The notes: generated by a model not told the origin, from the letters alone. A stretch of 64,000 nt of DNA from SAR324 cluster bacterium (GCA_014382365.1 JACNJW010000033.1:62001-126000), one strand, 5' to 3'. Positions 26,400-34,228 are shown, counted from the stretch's first letter. Numbers and translations: made by a program.

Positions 26400-26867
26400 A
26401 TGAGTACCTACGGAAACTATCAGAATGCCTACAAGAAGGCTTCTGTCAATACACTGGATCAGAACAAATTGATTATTATGCTCTATGACGGAGCTATTAA
26501 AAATGCCAGTTTTGCTGTTCAATACATGGATTCAGGTGAAATTGAGAAAGTTCACAATTGTTTAATCAAAACAAAAAACATTGTGACCGAACTGATGGCT
26601 ACTTTGAACATGGAACAGGGAGGCGACATCGCAAAAAACCTGCAGTCTCTTTATAGTTATATGTTTAGTCAACTGATAGAGGCAAACATAGAAAAAAAAT
26701 CTGAGCCTGTTGTAATTGTCATAGATTTGCTCAAAGAATTACGGGCAGCCTGGGTGCAGATTAATACAAAAAATAAGGCTGGAACAAAAACACAACCTGC
26801 TTCATCACAGACGATGATGCAGCAAAATAAGGAAAATGCTGAGAAACGAATTCGGGTGATGGGCTGA
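26400..26867 (+). CDS. fliS: Flagellar export chaperone FliS, second copy
   Basis: 155 residues, identical in protein and in the surrounding DNA to the fliS at 21183; see that entry for function. It follows the truncated fliD by 15 bp with the same AAAGGAT ribosome binding site. If the upstream fliD copy is not transcribed this gene may be silent; if it is, FliS dosage is doubled. Being identical, it gives no information on selection. Confidence 0.94.
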   Translation: MSTYGNYQNAYKKASVNTLDQNKLIIMLYDGAIKNASFAVQYMDSGEIEKVHNCLIKTKNIVTELMATLNMEQGGDIAKNLQSLYSYMFSQLIEANIEKKSEPVVIVIDLLKELRAAWVQINTKNKAGTKTQPASSQTMMQQNKENAEKRIRVMG

Positions 26868-27067
26868 GCATAAATTGAAGTTCAGGTTGCTTTTTAATAA
26901 TGAGACCATAGCATGAGCATGAATTCAGTTGCGTGAAAATCATAACTTTCTTAATCCTGTTCAGCAAACCTGAACAAGATAAAGGGCAAAATGATTACGA
27001 TCAGCTGAGTGCATAGGGAGTTGCAGCAAATGTTGAGGAAGTCGTGAAATAAGAATAAATAAGAAAT

Positions 27068-27103
27068 AGAGCCAAAAAACAGCAGGAGTTATTTTTTGGC
27101 TCT
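27068..27103 (+). terminator. Long A/T hairpin, module A copy 2
   Basis: Identical to the hairpin at 21851-21886, offset by 5,217. It follows the second fliS. Confidence 0.65.
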
Positions 27104-27134
27104 AATTTTATCAAAAACTATTCCGCCGTAATTG

Positions 27135-27217
27135 CCCGGCTACGAACTGCACATGTAGGCCGTAACAGTCAATTGAGTTACTGGTGTTTCTGAGGCATGT
27201 ACTGTTTGGTAGCCGGG
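27135..27217 (+). ncRNA. CCCGGCT structured element, copy A2
   Basis: Identical to copy A1 (21918-22000), carried by the second duplication unit, between the second fliS and second alkA. Confidence 0.55.
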
Positions 27218-27330
27218 TTTTACACGGAAAATTTAATATTGGTTTGATTTATCTGTAGCACAACATGGGTTTAACTTTTTTAGCTTAAGGCAATAACTCT
27301 GAAGACTTAGCTAATAAAACATATCAGAAG

Positions 27331-27957
27331 ATGGACAATTGGCACGAGGCCGAGAAATATTTATGCCAGGCGGACTCTCGAATTGCCGGAATAATTGAAC
27401 TGGCCGGAAACTGCGATTTAAAACCGCATCAAGGTGGATTTGCCGGTTTGTCGGAATCCATAATTGGTCAGCAATTGTCCAACCATGTAGCAAATATAAT
27501 CCGGAACCGTTTCCGGAAGCTCTTTGAAAATGAATTTCCTGATCCACAGCACTTGCTCGAAATGAACGACTCTGTGCTCAGAGAAGTGGGATTATCCTTT
27601 CAAAAAATCAAATACCTGCGTGGTTTAGCACAAAGGGTGGTTAGTGGTGAACTGGATTTTTTTGCGTTGGCAGAAATGGAGCAGGAAAAAGCAATACAGA
27701 CACTGGTGGAGGTGAATGGAATCGGCCGCTGGACTGCAGAAATGTATTTAATGTTTTCTTTGAATCACCCAGACCTGCTGCCACTCGGAGATGCTGCTCT
27801 TGAAACAGCAATGAAACAACTCTATGATCTTCCTGAAAAAAAATGGCAGGAAGTTATCACAAAAATTGCTGAAAAATGGAAGCCTTGGAGAACTGTGGCC
27901 TGCTGGTATCTCTATCAGTATCACAAAATGCTAAAAGACGGTATTGCACCGTTTTGA
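27331..27957 (+). CDS. alkA: DNA-3-methyladenine glycosylase II, second copy
   Basis: 208 residues, identical to the alkA-like gene at 22114; HhH and catalytic-Asp loop are intact, so both copies could make active enzyme. The 5' region, including element A2 and the hairpin, is also identical. This is the only gene of the duplicated unit whose whole transcription unit may be present twice, so duplication could raise alkylation repair capacity. That is inference. Confidence 0.9.
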   Translation: MDNWHEAEKYLCQADSRIAGIIELAGNCDLKPHQGGFAGLSESIIGQQLSNHVANIIRNRFRKLFENEFPDPQHLLEMNDSVLREVGLSFQKIKYLRGLAQRVVSGELDFFALAEMEQEKAIQTLVEVNGIGRWTAEMYLMFSLNHPDLLPLGDAALETAMKQLYDLPEKKWQEVITKIAEKWKPWRTVACWYLYQYHKMLKDGIAPF

Positions 27958-28296
27958 AGGAACTTAAAGAACTGGACAAGTAAAAGTTGAAGTCCAATAG
28001 CTCTTAGAAAATTGAATAACGACAATTCAGCATGCGATTCATCCTCTAAAAATAGGATGATTTGCAGAAAGATAATACCGGAATCAAGGTTTAGTTTTTA
28101 CGAAACAAAATTATACGGATAAATGTGTCTGAACTTCGACAAGAGATCCTCAGACAAGATTTAGGATAATTAAGTGTCTGTACTTCTCTGACCGTAAAGT
28201 ACAACACAACCTGATTGGAATACGGGAAATATTTCTTGATTTGAAGCGCCCTGAAATGGATTAGTGCCTGAACTTTAGCTGAAATAACATTAAGAG

Positions 28297-28330
28297 AGCC
28301 AAAGAATAGCGATATGCTATTTTTTGGCTT
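28297..28330 (+). terminator. Long A/T hairpin, module B copy 2
   Basis: Identical to 23080-23113, offset by 5,217. It follows the second alkA. Confidence 0.6.
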
Positions 28331-28361
28331 TGTTGTTTAAAACTAATTTCTAAAGATATTT

Positions 28362-28442
28362 CCCGGCTGTGGGCTGCACATGTTGGCCGCAACTGTATTG
28401 AGTGGCTGCTTTTTCTGAGGCATGTGCTGTCTTACAGCCGGG
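28362..28442 (+). ncRNA. CCCGGCT structured element, copy B2
   Basis: Identical to copy B1 (23145-23225). It lies 171 bp before the DUF1835 gene and probably shows the original pre-duplication context of element B. Confidence 0.55.
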
Positions 28443-28613
28443 TCTATCTGTAGCACTTGGAAACTGTAATACCAAAAACTCTTATTGGAGGACATGGTCC
28501 AGAATCACTTCTTGTTAATACTTGTACTGAGTCAGTATTTAGTACTCAAACACTGATATATTTTTTGCAAAATGAATTATTTCCTCTAATAAAGCTAGTA
28601 TTAGAAGGTTCTC

Positions 28614-29588
28614 ATGTTACATATAGTGAACGGTGATTGTGCAATTGAAGCATTAAAGGACTCTGAAATAGAAGGGGATTATCTTTCCTGGCTGGATGTC
28701 CTTCACGATGGGCCAGTACCAGGAGGATTGAGTCTAGAGGAACTGTCTGAAGTTCGTGCTCAATTCATTGTGGATTGTAATTGGTCAACACAAAAAAAAG
28801 CAAAGGATGCTTTTAAGAAAAGGGACCTTGTGTTCCGCGAATGTCACAAATACGATGAAGTTGTACTTTGGAATAGTTTTGAGCTATTTGATCAGTTGCA
28901 TATCCTCCAGTTGTTAGACGGATTTGCGCAAAGAAGGGTAAAGTTTAAATGTTTGAGTATCATTTTTATTGATGACTATCTGGGACGGATATGCATTAAT
29001 TCCCTGCCGAGGTGGTTTAAAAATAGAGAGCCTGTAACTGAAAAACAACTAGATCTTGGACAACTTGGCTGGAGAGCTTTTTTGGCTCAAACACCTGAAT
29101 TGATGTTTGAGCTGTGGCAGCAGGACTCTTCTGCTATACCGTTTTTGCAGAGCGGATTGTTACGTCTTTTTGAGGAATTTCCTGCAGCGGAAAATGGACT
29201 CTCCCGGACAGAGAACTGCATTTTAGAACAAGTAAGAGGAGGAGTTTCACAATTGGTCTGTTTGTTTTCTGCAGTGCAAGCAAACGAGCCGATTCACTTT
29301 ATGGGTGACTGGTCTTTTTGGAAACGTGTCCGTGGACTGGTGGAGGCACCTCAACCATTGTTAAAAGTGGAGGGTGATATCCCTTTTTATGAACCTCCGA
29401 AAATTCCGTATCCTGATCCGGTTTTTCGGAATTTTGAAGTGGCTTTAACAGATTTAGGGATTGATGTTCTTGATAATGGAGTGGATTGGCATGCTCATAA
29501 CCAAAGAAATTTTTGGATTGGAGGAGTTCATCTTCATTCAGCAAATGATTGGAGATGGAATGCGGAGAATTTAATTTTTTCAAAATGA
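28614..29588 (+). CDS. DUF1835 domain-containing protein
   Basis: 324 residues, soluble. The N-terminal ~120 residues match the DUF1835 pattern: MLHIVNGDCAIEALKDSEIEGDYLSWLDVLHDGPVPGGLSLEEL, followed by DEVVLWNSFELFDQLHILQLL. The middle and C-terminal parts (residues ~150-270) have the helical layout of the accompanying DUF3658-type region, including SRTENCILEQVRGG. Proteins of this family are widespread and have no settled function. AGAAGG precedes the ATG. It is followed 65 bp later by a GNAT acetyltransferase, so a two-gene unit is likely. A 119-bp stretch between the end of the duplication and this gene shows nothing else of note. Confidence 0.82.
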   Translation: MLHIVNGDCAIEALKDSEIEGDYLSWLDVLHDGPVPGGLSLEELSEVRAQFIVDCNWSTQKKAKDAFKKRDLVFRECHKYDEVVLWNSFELFDQLHILQLLDGFAQRRVKFKCLSIIFIDDYLGRICINSLPRWFKNREPVTEKQLDLGQLGWRAFLAQTPELMFELWQQDSSAIPFLQSGLLRLFEEFPAAENGLSRTENCILEQVRGGVSQLVCLFSAVQANEPIHFMGDWSFWKRVRGLVEAPQPLLKVEGDIPFYEPPKIPYPDPVFRNFEVALTDLGIDVLDNGVDWHAHNQRNFWIGGVHLHSANDWRWNAENLIFSK

Positions 29589-29653
29589 TCAGGATCTAAT
29601 AACTTTAATTGCTAACTTGCTTTTGACAGCATAATATTTGAGCAGGAGAAAGA

Positions 29654-30154
29654 GTGAATATTCAGATTGATGAACTGGAAACGATTTGGCATCTGGAAAT
29701 GTTAAGCTCGGATGAATTAAATAAAAAAACACTGCCTGCAGGGACTCAACTGCAAAAGCTGGGAATCCCTCTGCCAGCCTTGAACCGTTTTTTTTACCTT
29801 GAGGTAGGCAAGTTCTGGCAGTGGACAACACGTCTCCAGTGGACTGGAGAACAATGGAGAGATTGGGTGGAACGCGATGTTCTTCAGACTTGGATGTTGA
29901 TTTTTAGTGGCACACCCGCAGGTTATTTCGAGTTAGAAACTCAGGATGAAGCAGTTGAAATTGCTTATTTTGGCCTGTTGCCTCAGTTTGTAGGAAAAGG
30001 ATTGGGTGGCGGAATGTTATCTGCCGCAATTGAAAAAGCATGGGAGTTGAAGAGAGGACGTGTGTGGGTACATACGTGCAGCTTCGACCATCCCCATGCC
30101 TTAAAAAATTATCAGGCCCGAGGCTTTCATATTTTCCGTGAAAGTCAGGCTTAA
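29654..30154 (+). CDS. GNAT-family N-acetyltransferase
   Basis: 166 residues from a GTG with a good AGGAG ribosome binding site. The acetyl-CoA binding motif A is LLPQFVGKGLGGGMLSAAIEKAWE (residues ~112-135), the Q/R-x-x-G-x-G/A pattern, preceded by VEIAYFGL and followed by VWVHTCSFDHPHALKNYQARGFHIFRE, the conserved end of the GNAT fold. It should transfer acetyl from acetyl-CoA to an amine; the substrate is unknown. It lies downstream of the DUF1835 gene. The start codon is GTG rather than ATG. Confidence 0.88.
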   Translation: MNIQIDELETIWHLEMLSSDELNKKTLPAGTQLQKLGIPLPALNRFFYLEVGKFWQWTTRLQWTGEQWRDWVERDVLQTWMLIFSGTPAGYFELETQDEAVEIAYFGLLPQFVGKGLGGGMLSAAIEKAWELKRGRVWVHTCSFDHPHALKNYQARGFHIFRESQA

Positions 30155-31016
30155 TAATACTAAACCGCTGTTTTTATGACACCGTGTGGGTGTTTGACCA
30201 CACACAGAAATTGAAACAGAATGGAAGATCTTTGAAAATTTAATCTGGCGACACCTTATAATGAGGAGTATATCCCTTATTCTGAAGTGTCGGCTAAAGA
30301 GTACCACGATGAGGAACAGGATAGATCCCTGTGTTTCTACTTTAGAAACCCTGGCTAAATGTATCCTGTATAATCTAAATCGAGGTTACATTCATACGCC
30401 GGTTCTTTCAGAAATAGTACTGGGGATAACTCCGTAATTTTAATGTTTCAATCATGAGTACATTCATTCGAATATACTTTCTGAATTGTTAGCTGGACGA
30501 TTATTTCCTCATTGGATAATACACTGCGATTGGTATTCGTAAGCTGGCTAGAACCAGCTTACTGTATCCCATTGGATGTGGAGTTCTTTCTGAAGTGTAA
30601 GCTCATTTCAGTGGAGGAGTCCCATTTGATGCTAATACATGTTTCTGATATTAGAACACTGTTGGACTGGAGTGGTAGTACTGACATCTGTGGAGTAGAC
30701 TAGAGAAAATGTAAAGAGTTTCGGCAGAAAGGCGTATGTGAAATATATAATAGAGGGGGAGTGAACTCAATTTTGTAATAAAAATATTATTTTTATGGCA
30801 AATTGCGACTATCCAAGCCCCTAAAGTAGGGAGTAGTCCGTCTTATTATGTGAAAGATAATAAGAGGGGATAATTCCATTTTTTAATGTGTCTTGTTCTT
30901 GTCTAGGGAGCCGTTCATTTTTTAATGTGAATAATATATTTAGGAGAGGGTAGTATCATTTTTTTCAGCTGGATGCACTTGAATAAAATTAGTAGTTCCA
31001 ATATAGAAAAAACAAT
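30155..31016. other. Hairpin-dense intergenic region, 862 bp
   Basis: No convincing gene. It contains at least six short perfect hairpins: GTGTGG/CCACAC (30184-30203), CGACAC/GTGTCG (30249-30292), GTTTCTA/TAGAAAC (30333-30349), GTAAGCTGG/CCAGCTTAC (30539-30562), ATAAAAAT/ATTTTTAT (30778-30796) and CTTATTAT/ATAATAAG (30842-30864). A motif TTCTGAAGTGT or close variant occurs near 30280, 30479 and 30589. The last 150 bp carry CATTTTTTAATGTG at 30877 and 30916, and a partial copy at 30957, each behind a G-rich patch. It could be a structured RNA, a decayed element or a complex promoter of the next gene. Confidence 0.5.
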
Positions 31017-32168
31017 ATGACTCAACATTTTGACAAAAAAGAATTTGTTAAAAGACAGGATCATTTGCTTAAGTTGATGGCCGAAAATGAACTGGATGGG
31101 ATGCTGTTGTTCCGACAGGAAAGTATGTATTACTTATCTGGATATGACACTTTCGGCTACGTTTTCTTTCAATGCCTTTATTTTGGTCGTGAAGGGAAAT
31201 CTATATTACTTACGCGTGCACCTGATTTAAGGCAGGCACAGCAAACATCCAATGTGCAGGATATTAGAATTTGGGTTGACGGACCGGAAGTAAACCCGGC
31301 ATTACAACTCAAAGAGATTTTGAAAGAATGCGGATGTAAAGGAAAGCGTTTAGGAGTGGAATACGATTCTTACGGTCTAACCGCCAAAAATGGCAAGATG
31401 CTGGATGAAGCATTGGCAGGTTATTGCTATTTGATTGACGCTTCTCATTTAGTAAACAGACTCAGAGTTGTCAAAAGTCAGTCCGAATTAGTGTATGTCA
31501 GAAAGGCCGCTGAGTTGGCAGATGAGGCTCTCGATGAAGCACATAAGCTGGTGCAGGATGGATGCGATGAAGGTGAATTACTGGCCGCCATGCAAGGAGC
31601 AATTTTTCGTGGTGGAGGTGACTATCCCGCAAACGAATTTATTATTGGATCCGGAGAAAATGCTTTGCTTTGCCGCTATTATTCCGGGAGAAGAAAACTA
31701 AGTTCCCAAGACCAGCTTACTTTGGAATGGGCCGGAGTATACCGTCACTATCACGCTGCAATGATGCGTACAATTCCAATTGGCAGAGTGACTTTGCAGC
31801 AGCAAACAATGCATGATATTTGTCTGCAGTCAATGGAGGCTTGTGAGTCCGTTTTACGTCCGGGAACGGCTATCGGTGAGATTTTTGATGCTTATGCGCA
31901 GACTTGCGACAAAGCTGGTATGAAAGCACATCGACTGAATGCGACAGGTTATAGTCTGGGAACAACATTTTCGCCGAACTGGATGGATTGGCCGATGTTA
32001 TATCACGGCAATCAAGAACTTGCTGAGATGAACATGGTGTTTTTTATTCACATAATTTTGATGGATAGTGACTCTGGAAATGCCATGTGCTTTGGACATA
32101 CCGTCCTGGTAACGGACTCAGGATGTGAACGTCTTTCGCGTCACCCTTTGGATTTGGTGGTGCGCTAA
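31017..32168 (+). CDS. M24-family hydrolase, DoeA/creatinase-like, without canonical metal ligands
   Basis: 383 residues. The fold is that of Xaa-Pro aminopeptidase/creatinase: an N-terminal creatinase domain (residues ~10-150, LFRQESMYYLSGYDTFGYVFFQ) and a C-terminal pita-bread domain (~160-383). The usual metal positions are altered. DxG...DxxR is LEWAGVYRHYHAAMMRT, with Glu and Ala at the two Asp positions, and GHGIG-type His is replaced in LNATGYSLGTTFSPNWMDWPMLYHG. That last segment is characteristic of the ectoine hydrolase (DoeA) group, so hydrolysis of a cyclic amide or small amidine-type compound is more likely than peptidase action. No doeB or other ectoine genes are nearby, so the substrate stays open. 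Confidence 0.8.
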   Translation: MTQHFDKKEFVKRQDHLLKLMAENELDGMLLFRQESMYYLSGYDTFGYVFFQCLYFGREGKSILLTRAPDLRQAQQTSNVQDIRIWVDGPEVNPALQLKEILKECGCKGKRLGVEYDSYGLTAKNGKMLDEALAGYCYLIDASHLVNRLRVVKSQSELVYVRKAAELADEALDEAHKLVQDGCDEGELLAAMQGAIFRGGGDYPANEFIIGSGENALLCRYYSGRRKLSSQDQLTLEWAGVYRHYHAAMMRTIPIGRVTLQQQTMHDICLQSMEACESVLRPGTAIGEIFDAYAQTCDKAGMKAHRLNATGYSLGTTFSPNWMDWPMLYHGNQELAEMNMVFFIHIILMDSDSGNAMCFGHTVLVTDSGCERLSRHPLDLVVR

Positions 32169-32184
32169 CCGATCCTCCTTGGTC

Positions 32185-32232
32185 GCTTTCCGGTGAGACA
32201 GCACGGATGATAAAACTGTCAAACCGGAAAGC
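32185..32232 (+). other. Strong two-part hairpin after the M24 gene
   Basis: GCTTTCCGGT pairs with ACCGGAAAGC (10 bp); a GA/AA internal loop follows, then GACAG/CTGTC (5 bp) closes a 14-nt loop. A second hairpin, GCACC-attca-GGTGC (32231-32245), follows at once. No T-run follows, so this is not a standard intrinsic terminator. Confidence 0.6.
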
Positions 32233-32317
32233 ACCATTCAGGTGCGGATAGATTATTTTAAATAAAGGAAATAGTTTCATAGATACTTTAAATATTAATG
32301 AAAGGATAAGGCTGAAA

Positions 32318-32683
32318 ATGGAAGACAAATCAACTCTCTTGAAAGAAATGCGTAAACACGCACAATCATTTTCTGCTGCAATGACTCCCCCAAAAGTGGT
32401 TGATGTTGCAAACTTGAAACATGCTTTAGCTTTGGTTGATATGACAACAAAAGATTCCATTCTGGGAGCTTTCCGTAAAATGTCTCTGAAAATACCTCCG
32501 TTATTGTTGGGGTTACGTTTGGTAAACAATATGAGTAATTTACGTACAGAAATAAATACAATAAATCCGCAAAGCCAATTGGTTGGCGCCAGCTTAACTG
32601 AAGAACAAAGGAAGAAAGAGTTTAAAAAAATTAAACTTGCTGAGCAAAGGCTTCGTAAGCTGCTTGATATAAAAAGTTGCTGA
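32318..32683 (+). CDS. Hypothetical helical protein, 121 aa
   Basis: 121 residues, strongly basic and almost entirely helical by composition. Residues ~1-75 read MEDKSTLLKEMRKHAQSF, then VVDVANLKHALALVD and IPPLLLGLRLVNNM. Residues ~90-121 form a Lys/Glu/Leu-rich coiled-coil-like segment (LTEEQRKKEFKKIKLAEQRLRKLLD). No recognised domain, signal peptide or membrane span. A purine-rich AAAGGATAAGG lies upstream of the ATG at a longer than ideal distance. It sits between the strong hairpin at 32185 and the flagellin leader region and may be a small regulator or adaptor; this is speculation. Confidence 0.5.
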   Translation: MEDKSTLLKEMRKHAQSFSAAMTPPKVVDVANLKHALALVDMTTKDSILGAFRKMSLKIPPLLLGLRLVNNMSNLRTEINTINPQSQLVGASLTEEQRKKEFKKIKLAEQRLRKLLDIKSC

Positions 32684-32812
32684 GTTGAAAAGACGTTAAG
32701 AACTTCGTAAATATTGAATCTGGCTCACGCATAAAAACTTAACGTTATTATTAATATAAATATTATTTTTATTAAATAGAATTCCCGGAATATTAACTTT
32801 TTCCGGTAATGA
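32684..32812. other. AT-rich spacer
   Basis: No gene. It includes one small inverted repeat, CCGGAA/TTCCGG (32785-32806), and runs into the structured region at 32813. Confidence 0.4.
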
Positions 32813-33095
32813 GAGGGGGCCCCTCCGAGTTTAGCTTGGAGTAATCGGTCTGGAGATAAGCATATTGAGGCTCTTAATTTAGACAAGGGAACTCGTGACT
32901 TGTCTGCAGGAATGCCCCTGAACACCGCTGGCTGTCGGCCCTCGGAGTTTAAACAGCCCTTCACGTGCCGTGCATGTTGGAGAGCCCAAGGATGGACTTT
33001 GCTTTCGTGGTGAAAGCTGTCCTCTGTAAATAGGAGCGGATAGAACCGGACTTATTTACTCATAGTATTCTATTGGAAAGGAATACAATTCTTCC
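32813..33095 (+). ncRNA. Structured leader or small RNA before the second flagellin (unrecognised)
   Basis: About 280 nt with unusually many complementary segments and higher G+C than its surroundings. Stems: GAGGGG/CCCCTC (32813-32825), AGACAAG/CTTGTCT (32881-32905), GGCTGT/ACAGCC (32930-32958), GGAC-GCTTTC/GAAAGC-GTCC (32994-33022) and GGAA-GAAT/ATTC-TTCC (33075-33095). CTCCGAG (32823-32829) can pair with CTCGGAG (32941-32947), which lies in the loop of the GGCTGT stem, so a pseudoknot or two exclusive folds are possible. It ends 43 bp before the flagellin ATG. It does not fit 6S RNA, tmRNA, RNase P RNA or SRP RNA. Confidence 0.5.
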
Positions 33096-33138
33096 ATGGT
33101 CGGAATTAACTTTATCACTTAAATGTTAAGGAGATAAA

Positions 33139-34044
33139 ATGTCACTAAGAATCAATAATAATATTGAATCTATGGTTGCACACCGCAACCTCTTGCAAAA
33201 TGACCGAGCACTATCGAAGTCACTTGAAAGACTGGCTTCGGGACAGAAAATTAATCGGGCAGCTGACGATCCGGCTGCTTTGGTGATTTCTGAACATATG
33301 CGTGCTCAGGTGAGCGGGATGGAACAGGCAATTAGAAATAACGAAGTTGCTATTTCACTGGTCCAAACGGCTGAAGGCTCAATGAATGAAATTTCGAGCT
33401 TATTGGTAAGTCTTCGCCAACGTGCTATTTCTGCGGCTAACGTAGGAGCCAGCGATGAAGCCATGATTGATGCCAATCAATCTGAGATTGAAAATTCACT
33501 TGCTTCAATCGACCGCATTGTGTCAAGCACTCAGTTCGGCCACTATAAACTTTTGGACGGAACTAATGCTGAACAAACCCTTGAAGACGGAAGCACTCGA
33601 GAGGGGCTACGTTTCCACGTTGGACCCAATGCTGATCATATGGCTGCAGTTTCTATTAGAGACATGAACACAAGTCAGCTTGGTCGAGTTGAAGAAGGAC
33701 AAGTACCAAACAAAAGCAATTTTGTTTCGCTTGCTGATATCGATGTGCGTAATGAGCAAGGTGCTCAAGACGCATTAAATATCATTGATAAAGCGATAAC
33801 AGAGGTTGCTACTGTTCGTGGTGAATTAGGTGCTTTCCAGAAACACACCCTGGAATCAAATCTCACCAGCCTGCAGGTTGCAGCAGAAAATATGACTGCT
33901 GCTGAGTCCACTCTACGTGATACTGATATGGCTAAAGAACTGGCTACTTTTACTCGTAACCAGATCATGAGTCAGTCAGCAACTGCACAGTTGGCTCAGG
34001 CTAATGCAATGCCGCAGCACATTTTGCGGTTGTTAAACGGTTAG
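33139..34044 (+). CDS. fliC: Flagellin (301 aa, short form)
   Basis: 301 residues, essentially D0 and D1 only, with almost no surface insert. N-terminal part: LRINNNIESMVAHRNLLQNDRALSKSLERLASGQKINRAADDPAALVISEHM. C-terminal part: ENMTAAESTLRDTDMAKELATFTRNQIMSQSATAQLAQANAMPQHILRLLNG. The ribosome binding site TAAGGAG is excellent, much better than that of the flagellin at 16014, which points to high translation. The leader region upstream is rich in stems. No sigma-28 promoter with the right spacing was found, so its control may differ from the first flagellin. It is the first of two adjacent flagellin genes. Confidence 0.96.
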   Translation: MSLRINNNIESMVAHRNLLQNDRALSKSLERLASGQKINRAADDPAALVISEHMRAQVSGMEQAIRNNEVAISLVQTAEGSMNEISSLLVSLRQRAISAANVGASDEAMIDANQSEIENSLASIDRIVSSTQFGHYKLLDGTNAEQTLEDGSTREGLRFHVGPNADHMAAVSIRDMNTSQLGRVEEGQVPNKSNFVSLADIDVRNEQGAQDALNIIDKAITEVATVRGELGAFQKHTLESNLTSLQVAAENMTAAESTLRDTDMAKELATFTRNQIMSQSATAQLAQANAMPQHILRLLNG

Positions 34045-34054
34045 TAAGGTTCAG

Positions 34055-34070
34055 TTGGGGATTCCCCCAA
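34055..34070 (+). terminator. Short GC hairpin after the second flagellin
   Basis: TTGGGG and CCCCAA pair across a 4-nt loop, 11 bp after the flagellin stop. It has no T-run of its own and is followed by the larger hairpin at 34081. Confidence 0.4.
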
Positions 34071-34080
34071 TGCCTTGCGT

Positions 34081-34113
34081 AATTCCGGGCTCCAATGTTT
34101 GGAGTTCGGAATT
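34081..34113 (+). terminator. Intrinsic terminator between the flagellin genes
   Basis: AATTCCG-gg-CTCCA pairs with TGGAG-tt-CGGAATT around ATGTT and is followed by GCTGTTTTGATAA. It is 37 bp after the flagellin stop and is the best terminator-like structure in this part. A weak sigma-28-like match (TGGAGTTC-N11-TTTGATAA, 34100-34126) overlaps it and might serve the next flagellin. Confidence 0.6.
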
Positions 34114-34228
34114 GCTGTTTTGATAAGTTATAAAAGGCTGTAAATCAATAATCAAGGACAGATTACTTATTACCGGCTGGAATTAATAACCAGACTAATA
34201 AATATAAACACAAATTATAAGAGGAATT

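Larger units (their letters stand above)
23276..28494. repeat. Tandem duplication, unit 2
   Basis: The second head-to-tail unit. It matches unit 1 up to 28494, where GGAGGACA is followed by TGGTCC instead of GAAAAG. The original right boundary GGAGGACA and the left boundary GGAGGCCA share 7 of 8 bases, so the join looks like a microhomology event. No base difference was seen between the units in the segments compared. Confidence 0.95.

Noticed and set aside
21918..28442. Integron attC sites
   Set aside because: The CCCGGCT elements are similar in size to attC, but they lack the GTTRRRY and RYYYAAC core sites, and there is no integrase gene or cassette order.
30512..30703. 63-codon frame in the hairpin-dense region
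   Set aside because: No ribosome binding site or domain, and it runs through a perfect hairpin; more likely non-coding.
32813..33095. 6S RNA, tmRNA, RNase P RNA or a group II intron fragment
   Set aside because: No tRNA-like ends, no GAGGAAAGTCC-type RNase P motif, no domain V hairpin and no reverse transcriptase; the stem order does not fit 6S RNA.
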